Below, piece by piece: positions 25,629-39,568 of a stretch of 64,000 nt of DNA. Origin of the DNA: Labia minor (lineage: Eukaryota; Arthropoda; Insecta; Dermaptera; Spongiphoridae); assembly GCA_963082975.1 (NCBI GenBank), contig OY720344.1, forward strand, positions 18,091,580 to 18,155,579, in the 5' to 3' direction. The notes beneath the pieces were generated by a model that was given only the letters and a program-made list of their open reading frames with translations, ran no database searches and was not told the origin of the DNA. A program made the translations under genes and the position numbers. Positions within the stretch are counted from its first letter, which is position 1, and each line of letters opens with the position of its first letter.

Positions 25629-27953
25629 AATAGTCCTCATCTCAACAGTGGTGCTCATTTTCCGGGGCGGCATCGGGTCAGGGCGGTGGCCTATCGATCG
25701 TTTTGCCCTTCTGCTTTGGCAACTTGTAGCCTATACTACGTGTGACCAAATCTATCGTCATACTCTCACTCTCTTATGTTTACATATGTACACCTATATT
25801 AATCGAAACATGTTTTCTATAACTGACAATATTATGTATGTATTATGTATTATTTGAAACTTTAACCCTTCACATCTTAAATTTATTTAGAAAATTTATT
25901 CCATTTGTAATAAATATTTAGGCTGTATATACTATAATTAATTCAATATTAGAATGAAAATAATTTGATTTTATAATGATATAAAATTTAAATAATGAGT
26001 GATTATTTACAATTTATTTTTTAAATTCACAAGACTATATTATTCTGATACAGTTTCAAATTGACCATAACGGTATGTAATCTGTAATCAAGGTTTTGAA
26101 AATTTTATATATAAATTATATTATATAAATTAAAAATATGGCGCTTAATGCAAATCAAATTTGAAAATCATATCAAAGTTTACACAATAAAGACATCTTA
26201 TTTTTATTTTCTTTTTAAGATAGATATATATTTAAAAGTTTAATATAAAAATAATTTATTTGATTATTTTATTAATATTGAAATTAAAAGAAAAAAAATT
26301 TATAGATAAATTTAATTGAATTTAAGAAAATAATTCACCTTCTTTTTGATTGCAAGAGTCAAGTAGACAAGTCGTAGCCATTGGGAAATATTGTCCTCGC
26401 ATAATTATAATAATAATAATTGGCTGGCTCTACGACACTACGACTATCTATTTTTCTCCATACTTTCCTCTCCCTTTTTTTTAATAATTTTAATAAATAA
26501 TGATTAATATTTATTAAAATTATTAAAAAAAACATTTACAATATTCTTTATATATGCTTTATTTAAATTAACATTAAAATGTTAAATACTAATATAAAAC
26601 ATCAAACGTTCGTGATACAAGAGTTAATTAATTTAATTAAAAAAATTTTAATCAATTGTTTAAGCGTGGACCCTCAAATTTTATTGAGAATGAAATGAAA
26701 TGGAAATGCTTTCTCTAGCATGGCATATAAAATTGAATAAAAAAAAAGAAATATAAAAATTTGATGTATATATACTTTTTGTTATTGCGAACAAGTAGGA
26801 AAGTGTGTAAAATTTCGAGAAGACAAAGAAAATATATCGAAAGCAGACCGAAAGTAAAAAAGTTAAATCAAGATTTTGGTTATTTAGTGTTTATTCCACT
26901 TTAAATTTACTCAAAATTTGTCTTTTCAATGAAAAATATGTATTCATTCATTCTAAATTATTTTTTATAATGTATTTTTAAATATTTATATGGAATATAT
27001 ATATATATATATATATATATCTTATTAAAATTGTATATATATATTTGTATTTTTGAAATATAAACCGCTCGAAGGATTTTTTTGAATTCACACCATACAT
27101 AATATTTATTAGAAAAATCGATCTGTATTGGTTTCATCCTCAAAAAATCATATTTGTTAGTTTTTTCTTAATTTAAAATATTAAATTTAAATGACGTCAG
27201 CAACTACGCTTTCTTAAATACAAAACATTATAAATATAAATAATATAAAATTAAAAATATTTATTTTAATAATATTTTGTAATCAAATTACTAAATATTT
27301 ATTATGATGAATCCACAGGCCATACTTTTGTCTTGCAACAAGTTTAAGGGCCGTATGTTTTATGACTATTTTTTTTAATTTATGTTCTTTTAAATTTAAA
27401 TGATTTGAAAGGCGGCTATGTGTACCCGGTATTATATATAATAGAACTTGATAATTGGAAATACTTTTCTTTCTCTAAATATGTTGTACTACAAATTAAA
27501 ATGACCTCGTAGTCGTTATTGCAGTTACAAGCCATTCAAGGAAGGCCCGTCTAAGCGGTTGCCGAGTTGGCAGGGGAAACGATCCTAACGTCGTCGTCGC
27601 CTATGCTGATTTCTTGTCAATGAGGCGTATATCGTGTTCGAACAAGTACGACTTCTTACTCGCTATGACAATAACAAAAGACCTGTTCCCAAGTTATATT
27701 TGATAATAGTGGATTACATTGGAATTGAACTAAATTATTAAGAGAGTTTTCTCAGCAGGAACAAGTTTTTTTTATAGATATGATGATAATGCCTTATATG
27801 TTTATAATTTGTTATGAATCATCAATTTGAAATTTTATTTATATTTTCATGGTATACATTTCTGACTTTATATAAAGCTATATAAATAAGTGTATTTTTA
27901 AGGAGGTTTTATTTATTTATTTATTATAAAATGCAAGAGTATAATGACGCTGA

Positions 27954-27995
<42 letters not shown>

Positions 27996-28660
27996 GATTT
28001 TGAAGAGAATAGAAATTGGATGGAGGTGGCTTAAGTCAAGAAAGGGATGCAGCCAAAAAATAACTAGATTAGATAAATTTGATGTGTTTTGATAAGAATA
28101 TACATTATATATAAAATATAAATAAAATTGAATAAAAAATAGTAATTCATCATAGTTTAAAGAAACTATATGAGTTCACGTTGTTAGAGACAATAGAGAC
28201 ATAGATAGATAGAGACATAGATCTTTTAACTTTCTGATAAAAATAAAAATAAATTGTAAAATTTGGTCGTTTTATTATCTAATTTTATTTGTTTTTATAT
28301 TAATTAAATTATAAATAAAACATAATATATTTTTTAATACTCACTAGTATATATAAGAATAGAAAATCTAAATTTATAATGTAATTTTTTTTTTCTTTTT
28401 TTTCATTTTTCTTTTCAATAAACCAACCCTATTCGTTAGAAATCAATTTTTTCTTTATATATATATACTTATATATATATATATATGAATAAACCATGAC
28501 GATATTCATTCATCTGCTAATTCTATGAAATTGTAAATAAAATGAATGGACTGATAATGACATTTCACCCACACCATTACTCTTTCTCTCTCCCTCTTTG
28601 ACTCCCCTATTCATCTCATCTCCCTTTTCATTCATATCATATATATATATATATTATAAG

Positions 28661-28706
<46 letters not shown>

Positions 28707-31700
28707 TTGAATTGCATAAAAAATACAAGTTGCAACAAGTTTATCAATAATTTTTTTTTATTTTATTTATAGCATTATTAACAAAATCTTAATGTATTAA
28801 TTCTAAAAAAATAAAAAATTGGGTACTATATTAACAAAGGATAATCATATTTAAGAAGAATTTAAATGATATTAAAGGAGTTCATTTTATCATTATTATT
28901 GAAATTCATTATAAAAATTAAAATCAATAAAATCATTAATTTGCCATTTGAGAAACACTTTCTAAATCGATAATAACTTCTCTATACATCTCCAAACTTA
29001 TTTATAAGTTAGTACGATAAGGTAGAGAATGTTATGATAGGCAGAATACTTAGTAAGAATTGTTGATGAAAATCTGGCGAAGTGTTCTTTAGGGAAGGCA
29101 AATTGCGCTCAGTAGATAGACGGACCAAGGATATGGTAAATAAATAATATCTAGATAAATATGGGTGAGTTTGGTACAGATGAAGATGATCCAGGATAAA
29201 AATCTAATTGAAGATGTATATATGGGTTGGGGAATAAGTTTGTTCGTTTGTTTTTAAAGAGCTTTATTTAAACAAAAACAATAATTATAACAATAAATTA
29301 ATCAATTGTGTATTTGGTGTTTGTTGATTCTATTGGGCCAAAAATCACCTCGTTTGGTGTTGAAGAAGTTGTTGAGACAGTTTTTACGGTCCTCTTCGCC
29401 GTCGAAGGTACCACCTCTCATTTGATTTGACATGGATCTGAAAAGGTGATAATCGGTTGGCTCATGGTCCGAAGCAGAGAGCACTGTGGATGCTAAAGAA
29501 CTTCCCGTTCGAGCTTTTGAAGTGTGGTTTTGACGACTTGTTCTACATGGGGTCTGGCGTTGTCTTGTAACAAGATAACTTGGCCTTGTCGATCGGGTCT
29601 TTTCAGTCGCATAGCCTCATTTACATGGCGTAGTTTGATGATGTAGAGCTCTTTGTTGATCGTTATATTTCTTTATATTTATATAAGCATTTTCCAATGT
29701 ATTATGCATTCCCAGTCCCACAAAACGCAGATCATGGTCTTTTTCTGGTGGAGTTCTTGCTTGACTCTCAGCTTCGGCGTGCCTTTTCTTTGCTTCATAT
29801 GGACGTACATGCACCATTTCTTATCAGCTGTGATGGTACAAAAAGCGCTCTTTATGACCGTTGCTCGATGGTATACGAGGTGTTGAGCAGCGATTTGAAG
29901 ACGATTTTTTTTTGTTGTATTTGTTAAGGTCGCCAACCAAAGTTTTGAGTTTTTCAGTAAATCCCATTAAATGAAGATAATTGAGGATGGTCTTATAACA
30001 GCAGTTCATTTTCTCGGTCAATTCACGACTTTTTTGGTGATCATCTTCCTTCAAAAGCTTCCTCCTTGAGATGCTGCACGTTCTCTTATGACACCTTGTC
30101 CATACACGTTGCATATGTCACGAGCGGCTTCAACTACTTTTTGATTGCGATGAAAAGCGAAGAACTGTAGGTGTCGAAACTGGTTGCTCTATTTCTAAGG
30201 TTAAAAAATAGTAAAAAATAAAATTATATTAAAAAATAAATAACACCCATTCCCCATCTATGCTCCCCCTATTTAACATATACATAATTTTTAATATTAA
30301 AAAGGGTTAAACTCGTGTCGAGTCCATTTTGAAATTGCCCCCTGTAGGGCGTGGGCCCCACGTTGGGTATAGGACATCTAGATACTTGGTTAATACTATT
30401 TTTTTATTTTTTGTTTCATTGAATGAGATGATGATGTACATTGACGTAAATTATCAATATATGGATGAATGATATTGTATTGCTCAGGCACAATGGTATC
30501 ATCGAAATATAATTTACCTATATAAAATTTCAACCCTCTATTAATCTCAAATAATTATATTATAAATTTTTGTTTAAATTCTTAATATTTTTTTCCTCAG
30601 AATTCTATACTGGTATTGATATCTTTAGCAAGTACAATTCTTGGGATATTTGTGTGACATGAAATAATATTCTTATCCAAGAAATTCAATCTAGGTAATC
30701 AACTGGAAATAAAAAATAGAAACAATCAAAAAACAACTTAAAAAAATAAATAAATAAACTAGCTACCTATTATTGGGATGTAAGGATATGAAAATAAATA
30801 AATTATAAGTAAGAAATAATAAATGACTATTAGGTAAAGATTAATAATCCAATTCTATGAACAAAATATAAATAAAATCGGAAAACAAAATATGAAATAT
30901 TCTTTTTATTTACAATTCATTTAGCTATTGATTATACAATTTTTCTTAAACGAAAAAAAATACAACATTAAAAAAAAAGATGAGTGATGATCTCTATAGC
31001 AAATGCCGAGACCTTTTTGTAGAATTTATTTACATTCTTTATATTATTCATTTTTATGGTTTCTTTATCACCACAAAAATCCATCAAGCTCCCTCTCGGA
31101 ATTTTACCTTTTAGAAAAATAACTGTAAAATAGACAAGGATATAAATAAAGGGGTGAAGAACCTTAATAATTTATATTTAAGGACTTAAATAAAGATTTT
31201 CAATTGATAATTTCAATAATTTTCAATCAAATCCAAAAGAAATGAGAAATTACAGAAATAATTTTTTTGTAAAAGATAATGGAAAGAGATGGTTTCTCTC
31301 TTCCTACGTACCATTAATAATTGATTTGACAGTCAAAAAACAAATTTAAAAATTAAATATTAAATAATATATACGTTAGTAAAAATAAAACTAACAATAA
31401 TATAATAAATTTAATATAAAACAAAAAATGAGCTGGCCCAGGCACAGAACCGACCGACAATTTGAAATAAATTAATTTCCAAACAACATTATATATAGAT
31501 ATGAAGTATTAAAAAAAGATATTTTTTAAAACTTGAATTAAAATGATTAAATTATATTATCTTGGTTTTTATTTTTAGTTTAATTACTCAATTATTTATC
31601 AATATTATATTTTAAGTGAAATATTTTCCGACAATGAATATAAAATTAATATTTTATAAACTATCACTTCCGGTAGATCAAAAGTTAATGAATTCATTTT

Positions 31701-34700
31701 ACTGATGCATTAAGGAAATATACCAAATTTTATCAAAATCTGTTGAGCTGTATACCTCTATACGGACACACAACTGGCAGACAGACAGACGAACGGACAG
31801 ACATCATGCTAAAATACTTTTTTTTTGTTAACAAAATGGTGCATGATTTGTGGAGATATGTAAAAATCTCCACATGTGAAATTTGGTGTGAAAACAATAC
31901 CTTTCCTTCCTATCGTCGGTCGGTAAAAATGAAAAAAAGAAATAAAAGAATGGAAGAATGTGTGAATTAAGAGCATCCAATATTTTTTATTTAAAAAAAA
32001 GAGAAATTCATATAGTCATGAAGTATATTATTATTTCATTCACCATTCATCTTCACACACTTAGAAATTAGAAATAAAAATCAAAGTAAAAAAAAAATAA
32101 ATTCTCCCAATCGTGAGAATAAAAAATATATTGAATTTATAGATATTGGTGCCTATAGATTTATAAATTCTTTACAAAAATGTATAAATGCGTATGTATA
32201 TCATAAATAAATGATTAGTGGGAAAAAATATAAGCTCCAAGCACAGAGAGGAGTTGCACTACATAAATATACAACATTTGGATGCTTGTGTGATTTTATA
32301 GTACAGTGAGGGAAAAAAAAGAACATAAGTCACCCCATCTTTAGTTTTTAAAAACATAAAACTCTCATTCATTTAAAATTAAATTGGTATTAAAAATTAA
32401 TTTCTTTAATTTTTATTCTTATATTAATACTCTAGAACAGAGGTTCTTAATCTTATGTACTCTGCGGGCCCCCACTTGAAAAAATTTTTTTTGACGGACC
32501 CCATTCCAACTTTAGGTACTTTACGTCATTTTATTAGTTAATTTCTGGCTTACGATCTCATAAGAACAAGGGTATATGATGAATATTTCTAACAGTGATT
32601 GGTGAATAACGATTTTTTTGCATATTGTAGAACACATTTTATTAGAAATTATAATATTGAAGAAAGAAAATTCTGCTAAATATGAAGATGGAAACGGTAG
32701 CAATAGTTTTCTTGCACATTTCGTTGAATTTGGGTATTTGATCTCTGTTTCCTCACAAAGCCATGCCATCGCTTCTTTTATATTAAATAAAGTTTTAACC
32801 GACTCATCATTTTCTCGTGCACCTGTACGATGGCTTTGCGGACCCCCAGGGGTCCGCGGACCACAGTTTAAGAACCTCTGCTCTAGAACAGTAATTCTCA
32901 ACCTTTTTTTTACCGCGGCCCACTTTTAACAGTTTAAAAATTTGGCGGCACACAAAGAAAAGGATAAATGTAAAAGTTTGCCATATTGAAAAAAAGTGCT
33001 CCCAAAAACGCTTTACCTTTTTTTTTTTTTGTTTTTTTAGAACCATATTGAGAAAATTTATTAAATGATTTAAAAAAATGTTTAAGAGCCTAGTCCCAAA
33101 AACGTTTTACATTTTTTTTAGAACCAAATTGAAAAAATTTAGAAAAAAAGTCGGAAATGTTTTCGAACCTTATAATCTCGCGGCACACTTTTGAAATCTC
33201 GCGGCACAGTGGCTGGGAATCACTGCTCTAGAAACATTGGTGCTTCAGGATTTATCCAAAATTTAAACTAAATAATTGAATGAGTAATCCAAAAAACAAA
33301 AAAAAAAGAGATATAAATTACAAAATTAGAAGATTCATATATAGTGAAAGCATTTTAATAATCCATGTAATTGCCACGTTTTGTTTTTATCTAGAAAAAT
33401 TTGTTCTTGCTTTTTAAATATTTTTTTCAAGGGTGTTTTTAAAAATTGAAATTGCAATTAACCCTTAAATATATGTTGTGAGCGTTCATCAACTCTTACT
33501 TCTTCAACTTGACTCCTCCTTTAAAGCATATAATAATAATAATAATAATAATATTGATAAACAATCAATAATGTCTGATAATTTTAATTAAATACCAGGA
33601 TAATATAAAAATAATTTTAAAAAATGTAATCAAAATATTTATATTGCATAACAAAAATATTTTATTTGAATGTTATGTCAGGTATTTTGTTCAAAGTTAA
33701 TTAAATATCCAATACATATCTTATCTTATTATGCTAGCTAAAATTGTATATATGTATTTATCTATATATCATGGTTCTCAAAAACCGCTCTAACGATTTT
33801 TTTCAAATTCACACTAGATATAGTATTTATAAAGAAAAATTAAGTTTTATTGATGATATCTCTTGAAACATACAGCTTCATTATTAATTTCTTAATTGAA
33901 AATTATATATTATATGGAAAACGTCAAAATTTTTAATACTGCCTGCTAAGACAGTAAAAAAATGACAATTTTTTATCTAAATACATATAGTCCAGCGGTT
34001 GGACTGATGTTTTAACGAGTGGATTTCGTCGGTTCGAAACTCGCCGGGTGAATCGTTATTTAAAAATGAAAATAATGATTTTGTTATTTTTTTTTCTTTT
34101 TATCTATTGTTTACTTTTTAATAAATTACTATTCTATATTTATTTATTCATTGTTCTTTTATTAATAAAGTTTTAGATAGTTTTATAAGTTTTAATATTT
34201 TTTCAATAAAATATTATTCAATATATTTATTAATATTATTTTATTTATTATTATTGAGTACCCGAAGTTCCATTCATTTTAATCAGATTGATGCAATGAT
34301 GCAACAGTTAATAATTGTAATATTGTAATAAATTTCTATCTTGAAAATTGTTACATATTATTCAGGATATTTTAAAAACTATTTCTTTCTTTAATTAATA
34401 TTCATTTTTTCTATAAGTCAGATATATTTCCAAATATTAAATAATTTTTGAAGTGAAAACTTCTTTAGCGGCGTTGAGCACTTTTGCGGGATGGGGAAAA
34501 AGTATAGAACTCGCGTGATCGTGACCAACACCATGAAACCATCTGCTTTCAAATTTCTTATAACAGAGCGCGAAATTTGAATTGTCATTAGAACTGTTTT
34601 ATAAATTATCTCTAACATATAAATATATATTTATTATGTAAAGTTCATTTCATATATACATATATAATCAAAATTATACGAAATGAACTTCACATAATAA

Positions 34701-37700
34701 ATATATATTTTATGTTAGAGATAAGAATTATAAAACAGTTCGTATTGCAATATTTTAAACAAAGTTGTGTATTTATATATATATAAATATAAGTTACAAA
34801 TTTGTTTAAAATATATGTTTAAAATAATATATAAGTTATATATATATACATGCATATGAAATTCATCTTTCTCGTGAAATAGCGCGAATTTCGTCTGTTT
34901 TAAAATTTCTTACGCAGAAGTTTTCACTTCTGTCGGCCAGTCCCACGACTGCCAATTTTGCTTTTTTAATTCCGAAAAGCTGCAAAGCACGTTTTTTTGT
35001 CTTTAGTTTGTTTTATAACCACTTGGGGCGCTAAACAGTTTTTCAAAAAAACACTATAGAAAAAAAATATATGTACCTATATATTATATATTTATGTATT
35101 ATTGAGGAGCACAAGTTCATTAATTTTAATCAGATTGATGCAAATGTGTAACATTTAATAATTGTAATAAATAATTAAAGAATTGTGTATCAATATTTTT
35201 TAAAGGGTAGAGCGAGAGCTCGGTGTCCCAGGTATTAATATTACCAGCCAAATCCAATAATAATGAATCATTTTTTTTAACTTAAGTACCGAGCCGAGGC
35301 TCGGGGTCCCGGTACTTCGAATATTATATATGTACCAAATAGTTACTATGGTTTTTTACCTATATTATAATATTACCAATTAGATAATGATTATCAATAA
35401 TTTGAATATTTTATCAATTAGTTAATTTAGGAATTTAATTATTTGAATGAAATTGTGATAGATATTAAATTAAATTTTATAATTTTATTTGTTTTAATTA
35501 TCACATCTTATATAAAATTTCCAAGTAAATTAAAAAAAAAAATTTATTAAACAAATAGTTAAATTGATTTCTTTGTGACAAAAAATAATATTAATTATTT
35601 ATTATTTAATTTGTAACTTGTAAAGTTTTCCTTATAAAAAACAAAAAAATATTCTTTAGACGAAGTTCTAAAATTAATTTTCTCCAGTAATAAATTACTT
35701 AGTACAAAAACCTATTTTATAATATTTAAATATAAATTTTGGAAAAATAAATTCTTGCACTAAAATAATAAATAAATTATTTATAAGGCATGTTGCTCGA
35801 TAAAAATTAAAAAAAAAATAATAAAAAATACACCTGTTGATTAATTAATTAAATATAGAAAAATAAAGCAATTAAGTAAACCAAAAGTCGGAACGCTGAC
35901 AGATCAATATAAAACATTAACTATTTAATATAATCGTTTGAGCCGTTTTCGAAATCAGAAATATATATATATATACTACCAAATTTTATGTAAGGGTAAA
36001 AGCAGCAACAACATTCATTTAAACTCTCCTATACCGAACAACCTTCAACCACTCCCATTTTCTCATAACTTTCTCACGTCCATCTTTAAATTGTCTTCCA
36101 ATCGATTCCTAATCTCGCTAGTCTTCCTCACCTATTCTAGTCACGTGTCCCGCGAATCGCAAATAAATACAATTTTTTTTATAATTATTGATTTTGATTT
36201 AATCACACAATTATTTGATGTGTTATATAATAATAAAATGAAAAAATTAATCAAATTGTTAAAATTATGAAATTATTAAATTACTAATAGGTTTTAATTT
36301 TTATAATCAAGAGACACAACAAGGGACAATGTATATAAAATGTAAACTATACATATTTATAATAATTATAATATATAAAATTAGAAACAAACAGTGTAAT
36401 ATCAACATTTATATCATAGGTTCCCAAACTTTTTTGTGTCGTAGACCCCTTGCCATGTTTTTCGGTTTTGGGCAGGGAGATAGGGAGTGAACATTTCGAC
36501 TAAAACTTGTCGCCTATCTGACGTCACAGCCGCCATATTGTGTGTACCAAAACATTATATTTTCCATTGATCTTAATGTTAATATATCATCAAATTTCGG
36601 GCCTTTTTTGTGGATAATTATGTGAGCAAAAAATTTTTCATGAAGAAAAAACTCTTTAAATTTTATTTTATTTCAACTGCAGGCCGTTTTGATATGCATA
36701 TAGGTGTATGTATAAAAAAAATTAAATGTTGCGGCAATCATTCTCTTCATAATGCTGATGATTAGTCAATTAAAAAAGAAATTATCAATAGTCTAATGGA
36801 AAAATGATTACAAAATATAAAATATAATCAAAAAATATATTTATTAATGTATTTTTTTAATTACAAAAATTATTAATTTAAATAAATTGTTATTGAAAAG
36901 CAGACCGGCTCTAGGAATCCTGTGAATATTGTAGGAATGACATTTTCTTTTAATCGAACATACCAGCGACGTTCTATCAAAACACTCTTTATAAAAATGA
37001 TCTGAGCATAGGAAAGAATATTCTGTTGGCTTCCAATCTTTCCTCCGAACGGCGTCTATCCATTTCTTCCTTAAATTGCTATCTTTTGGAAATCTGAAAG
37101 ATGTGAAATATTCAAAATTTCTATTCTATTCCTCAATTTTTTAAATACCTAGAAAATTTTCTAAAATATTATATATACCGTTTTGAAAATTAATCAAAGA
37201 AATTCAAAATACATACCGGTGGCAAGAAATTTTATTTCCAGATTCTTTTTCACGTAGCTGTCTTTTACTTTTATTTCCACGTCGGTTCGTGCATCCATAT
37301 ATCCATTTTTAAAACAAAAATAAAATAACAACAATTTATAACCTAAACCCAGGTAAACCTAACTTGGTCTTAGAATCTAATAAAAAATAATTTAATATTA
37401 AATACGAATTAAATTATTAAAACTATTTCTAATTATTAAATATATTAACTAAACTATAAAATAAAGAAGAAATAACTAAGAAAAACTTTCAAACATTCGA
37501 GAAAATTTGAAACAAAAATGTATTATTTCTTATGAAAAATTCAATGTTTTGGTACAGACAATATGGACGACAAGAATTGCTCCCTACATTTTTGGTGCCT
37601 CCTCCCACCACTTAAAACAAGCGTTATGGTTATTCCATACCTCCATGGTTTTGGGTAGACCCCCCTAAATTGATTTTGATTTTTTATAAAAAAATTTTAC

Positions 37701-39116
37701 CCTTTTTTTTAGAGCCGTATTGAAAAATCAAAAATGTTTTGAGAGTCATGTCGGAAAAACAATTTACCTTTTTTTGAGAGCCACAAAACACGTAGACCCC
37801 ATTTTCATTTCATGGATCCCCAAATTTGTTATTCGCTGCCGTAGACCACTTGCAGGTTGCCATGGACCACTATAGACCACTTTGAGAACTTCTGATTTAT
37901 ATTATATATATCTTGAAAATAATTATAAATAAATATTTATTTATTAAATTATACGAAATTATGATTTAAATTGAATATAAATTTAACAAAAAAAGAAAAT
38001 TATATAATGACTGAAATTCATGCTGATAATTAATTAATTTTTTTTTTAATTGCGTTTTCTCTCTCTCTCTCTCTTTATCTATATATCTTATTCTCCATCT
38101 TTCTCTCATACACTCTTATTTTATATACACTAGGTTTGTTCAAAAGAAAAGGTGAATTTTGAATTATTTCGAAAAGTATTTATTTATTCATCAATATTTT
38201 GTCCCCTTCAAAGTAATTCCCCTCAGATATAATGCACTTATGCCAGCGCTTATTCCAATCGTCGAAGCACTTCTGAAATGTGCTTTTCAGTATGGTCATC
38301 AGCTCGTTCTTCGATTTCGACTTTATCTTATCAATTGAGGCAAAACGCTTTCCTTTATTTGGTCTCTTCAGTTTTTGGAATAGGAAAAAGTCACAGGGAG
38401 CCAAATCTGGTGAATACAGTGGTTGAGGAATGATTACGTTTTTGTTTTTGGCCAAAAATCATGAACAAGCAATGATGTGGGAGCTGGTGCATTATTGTGA
38501 TGCAGAATCCATGATTTGTTTTTCCACAATTCCGATCGTTTGAGCCGTATTGCTTCACGCAAACGTTGCATAACTAAAAGCTCATGATGCACCAAGCCAT
38601 TGTAATCGAAGAAAACAGTGAGCAAAACCTTCACATTTGATCGAACTTGACTTACTTTTTTTGAGACAAAGTAGACTCGCCGAATGCCCCAGTCAACATT
38701 TGGAGTGCGGTGGAGCACTCTATTCCATTTTTAATGCAAAATTTAATACAGATTCTTTGATCGATTTTTTTTTAAGTAAAAAATCGAAGAACACGCAAAA
38801 ACGTGACTAACTTTTTCAATTGTCAAAAACAAACTACAAATCCAAAATGGCTGATAATGCCAATATATGAGAAACATATGTGTATCAAGATAACAAAAAA
38901 ATTTCGATAATCGAATGTGCACAGCCCGCGAAAATTCAAATTTCACCTTTTCTTATGAACAGACCTCGTGTATATATATATATATGTTTACATACACATT
39001 GATATTAATATTATTCCATATCTCTTTTCCCAATTTTATATTCTCTAACTTTTAATAAAATATACTCCTCACATTTGTTTTTCATGATTGATGAATAAAT
39101 AAATAAATTTGTTATT

Positions 39117-39149
<33 letters not shown>

Positions 39150-39530
39150 GTATGAGATTGTAATTGGTATTGTGACGAGGGGGTTGGGTAGAAAAGTGGA
39201 TTGAAGGAGTGGAGAAACACTCCACTGTCAAGGCAACCACCACTACCACTCCATTCATTCTTTTCTATTGATTGCCAACTCATTTTAACACAATCGAACT
39301 CCTTCAACACTTACACATACACAAATTAATAATCTTCTCTTTTTAAATCATTTATCAACGTACGTGATAGATTCTACTTTTATTTGTCATTAGAAAACAA
39401 TGCTATAAATCTTAAAATTGTTCAAAACTAATCAGCAAATATTTTTTTATTCTTTTAGAAAAAATGTGCCCGCTTTAGTCAACTGATTAATCGTTCAATA
39501 TATTTTCAAATTTTACAATGTTACTAAATT

Positions 39531-39568
<38 letters not shown>

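Noticed and set aside
25624..25857. 77-residue open frame in the G+C-richer island as a gene
   Set aside because: No splice sites, similarity or supporting context; kept only as an unassigned island.
29653..29927. Plus-strand open frames at the 29.6-29.9 kb locus
   Set aside because: They are antisense to a mariner transposase that is clearly recognisable on the minus strand.
33987..34052. True tRNA gene (and its mirror at about 10036-10101)
   Set aside because: D-arm-like and B-box-like motifs are present, but no acceptor or T-stem closes, and it sits inside a repeat copy.
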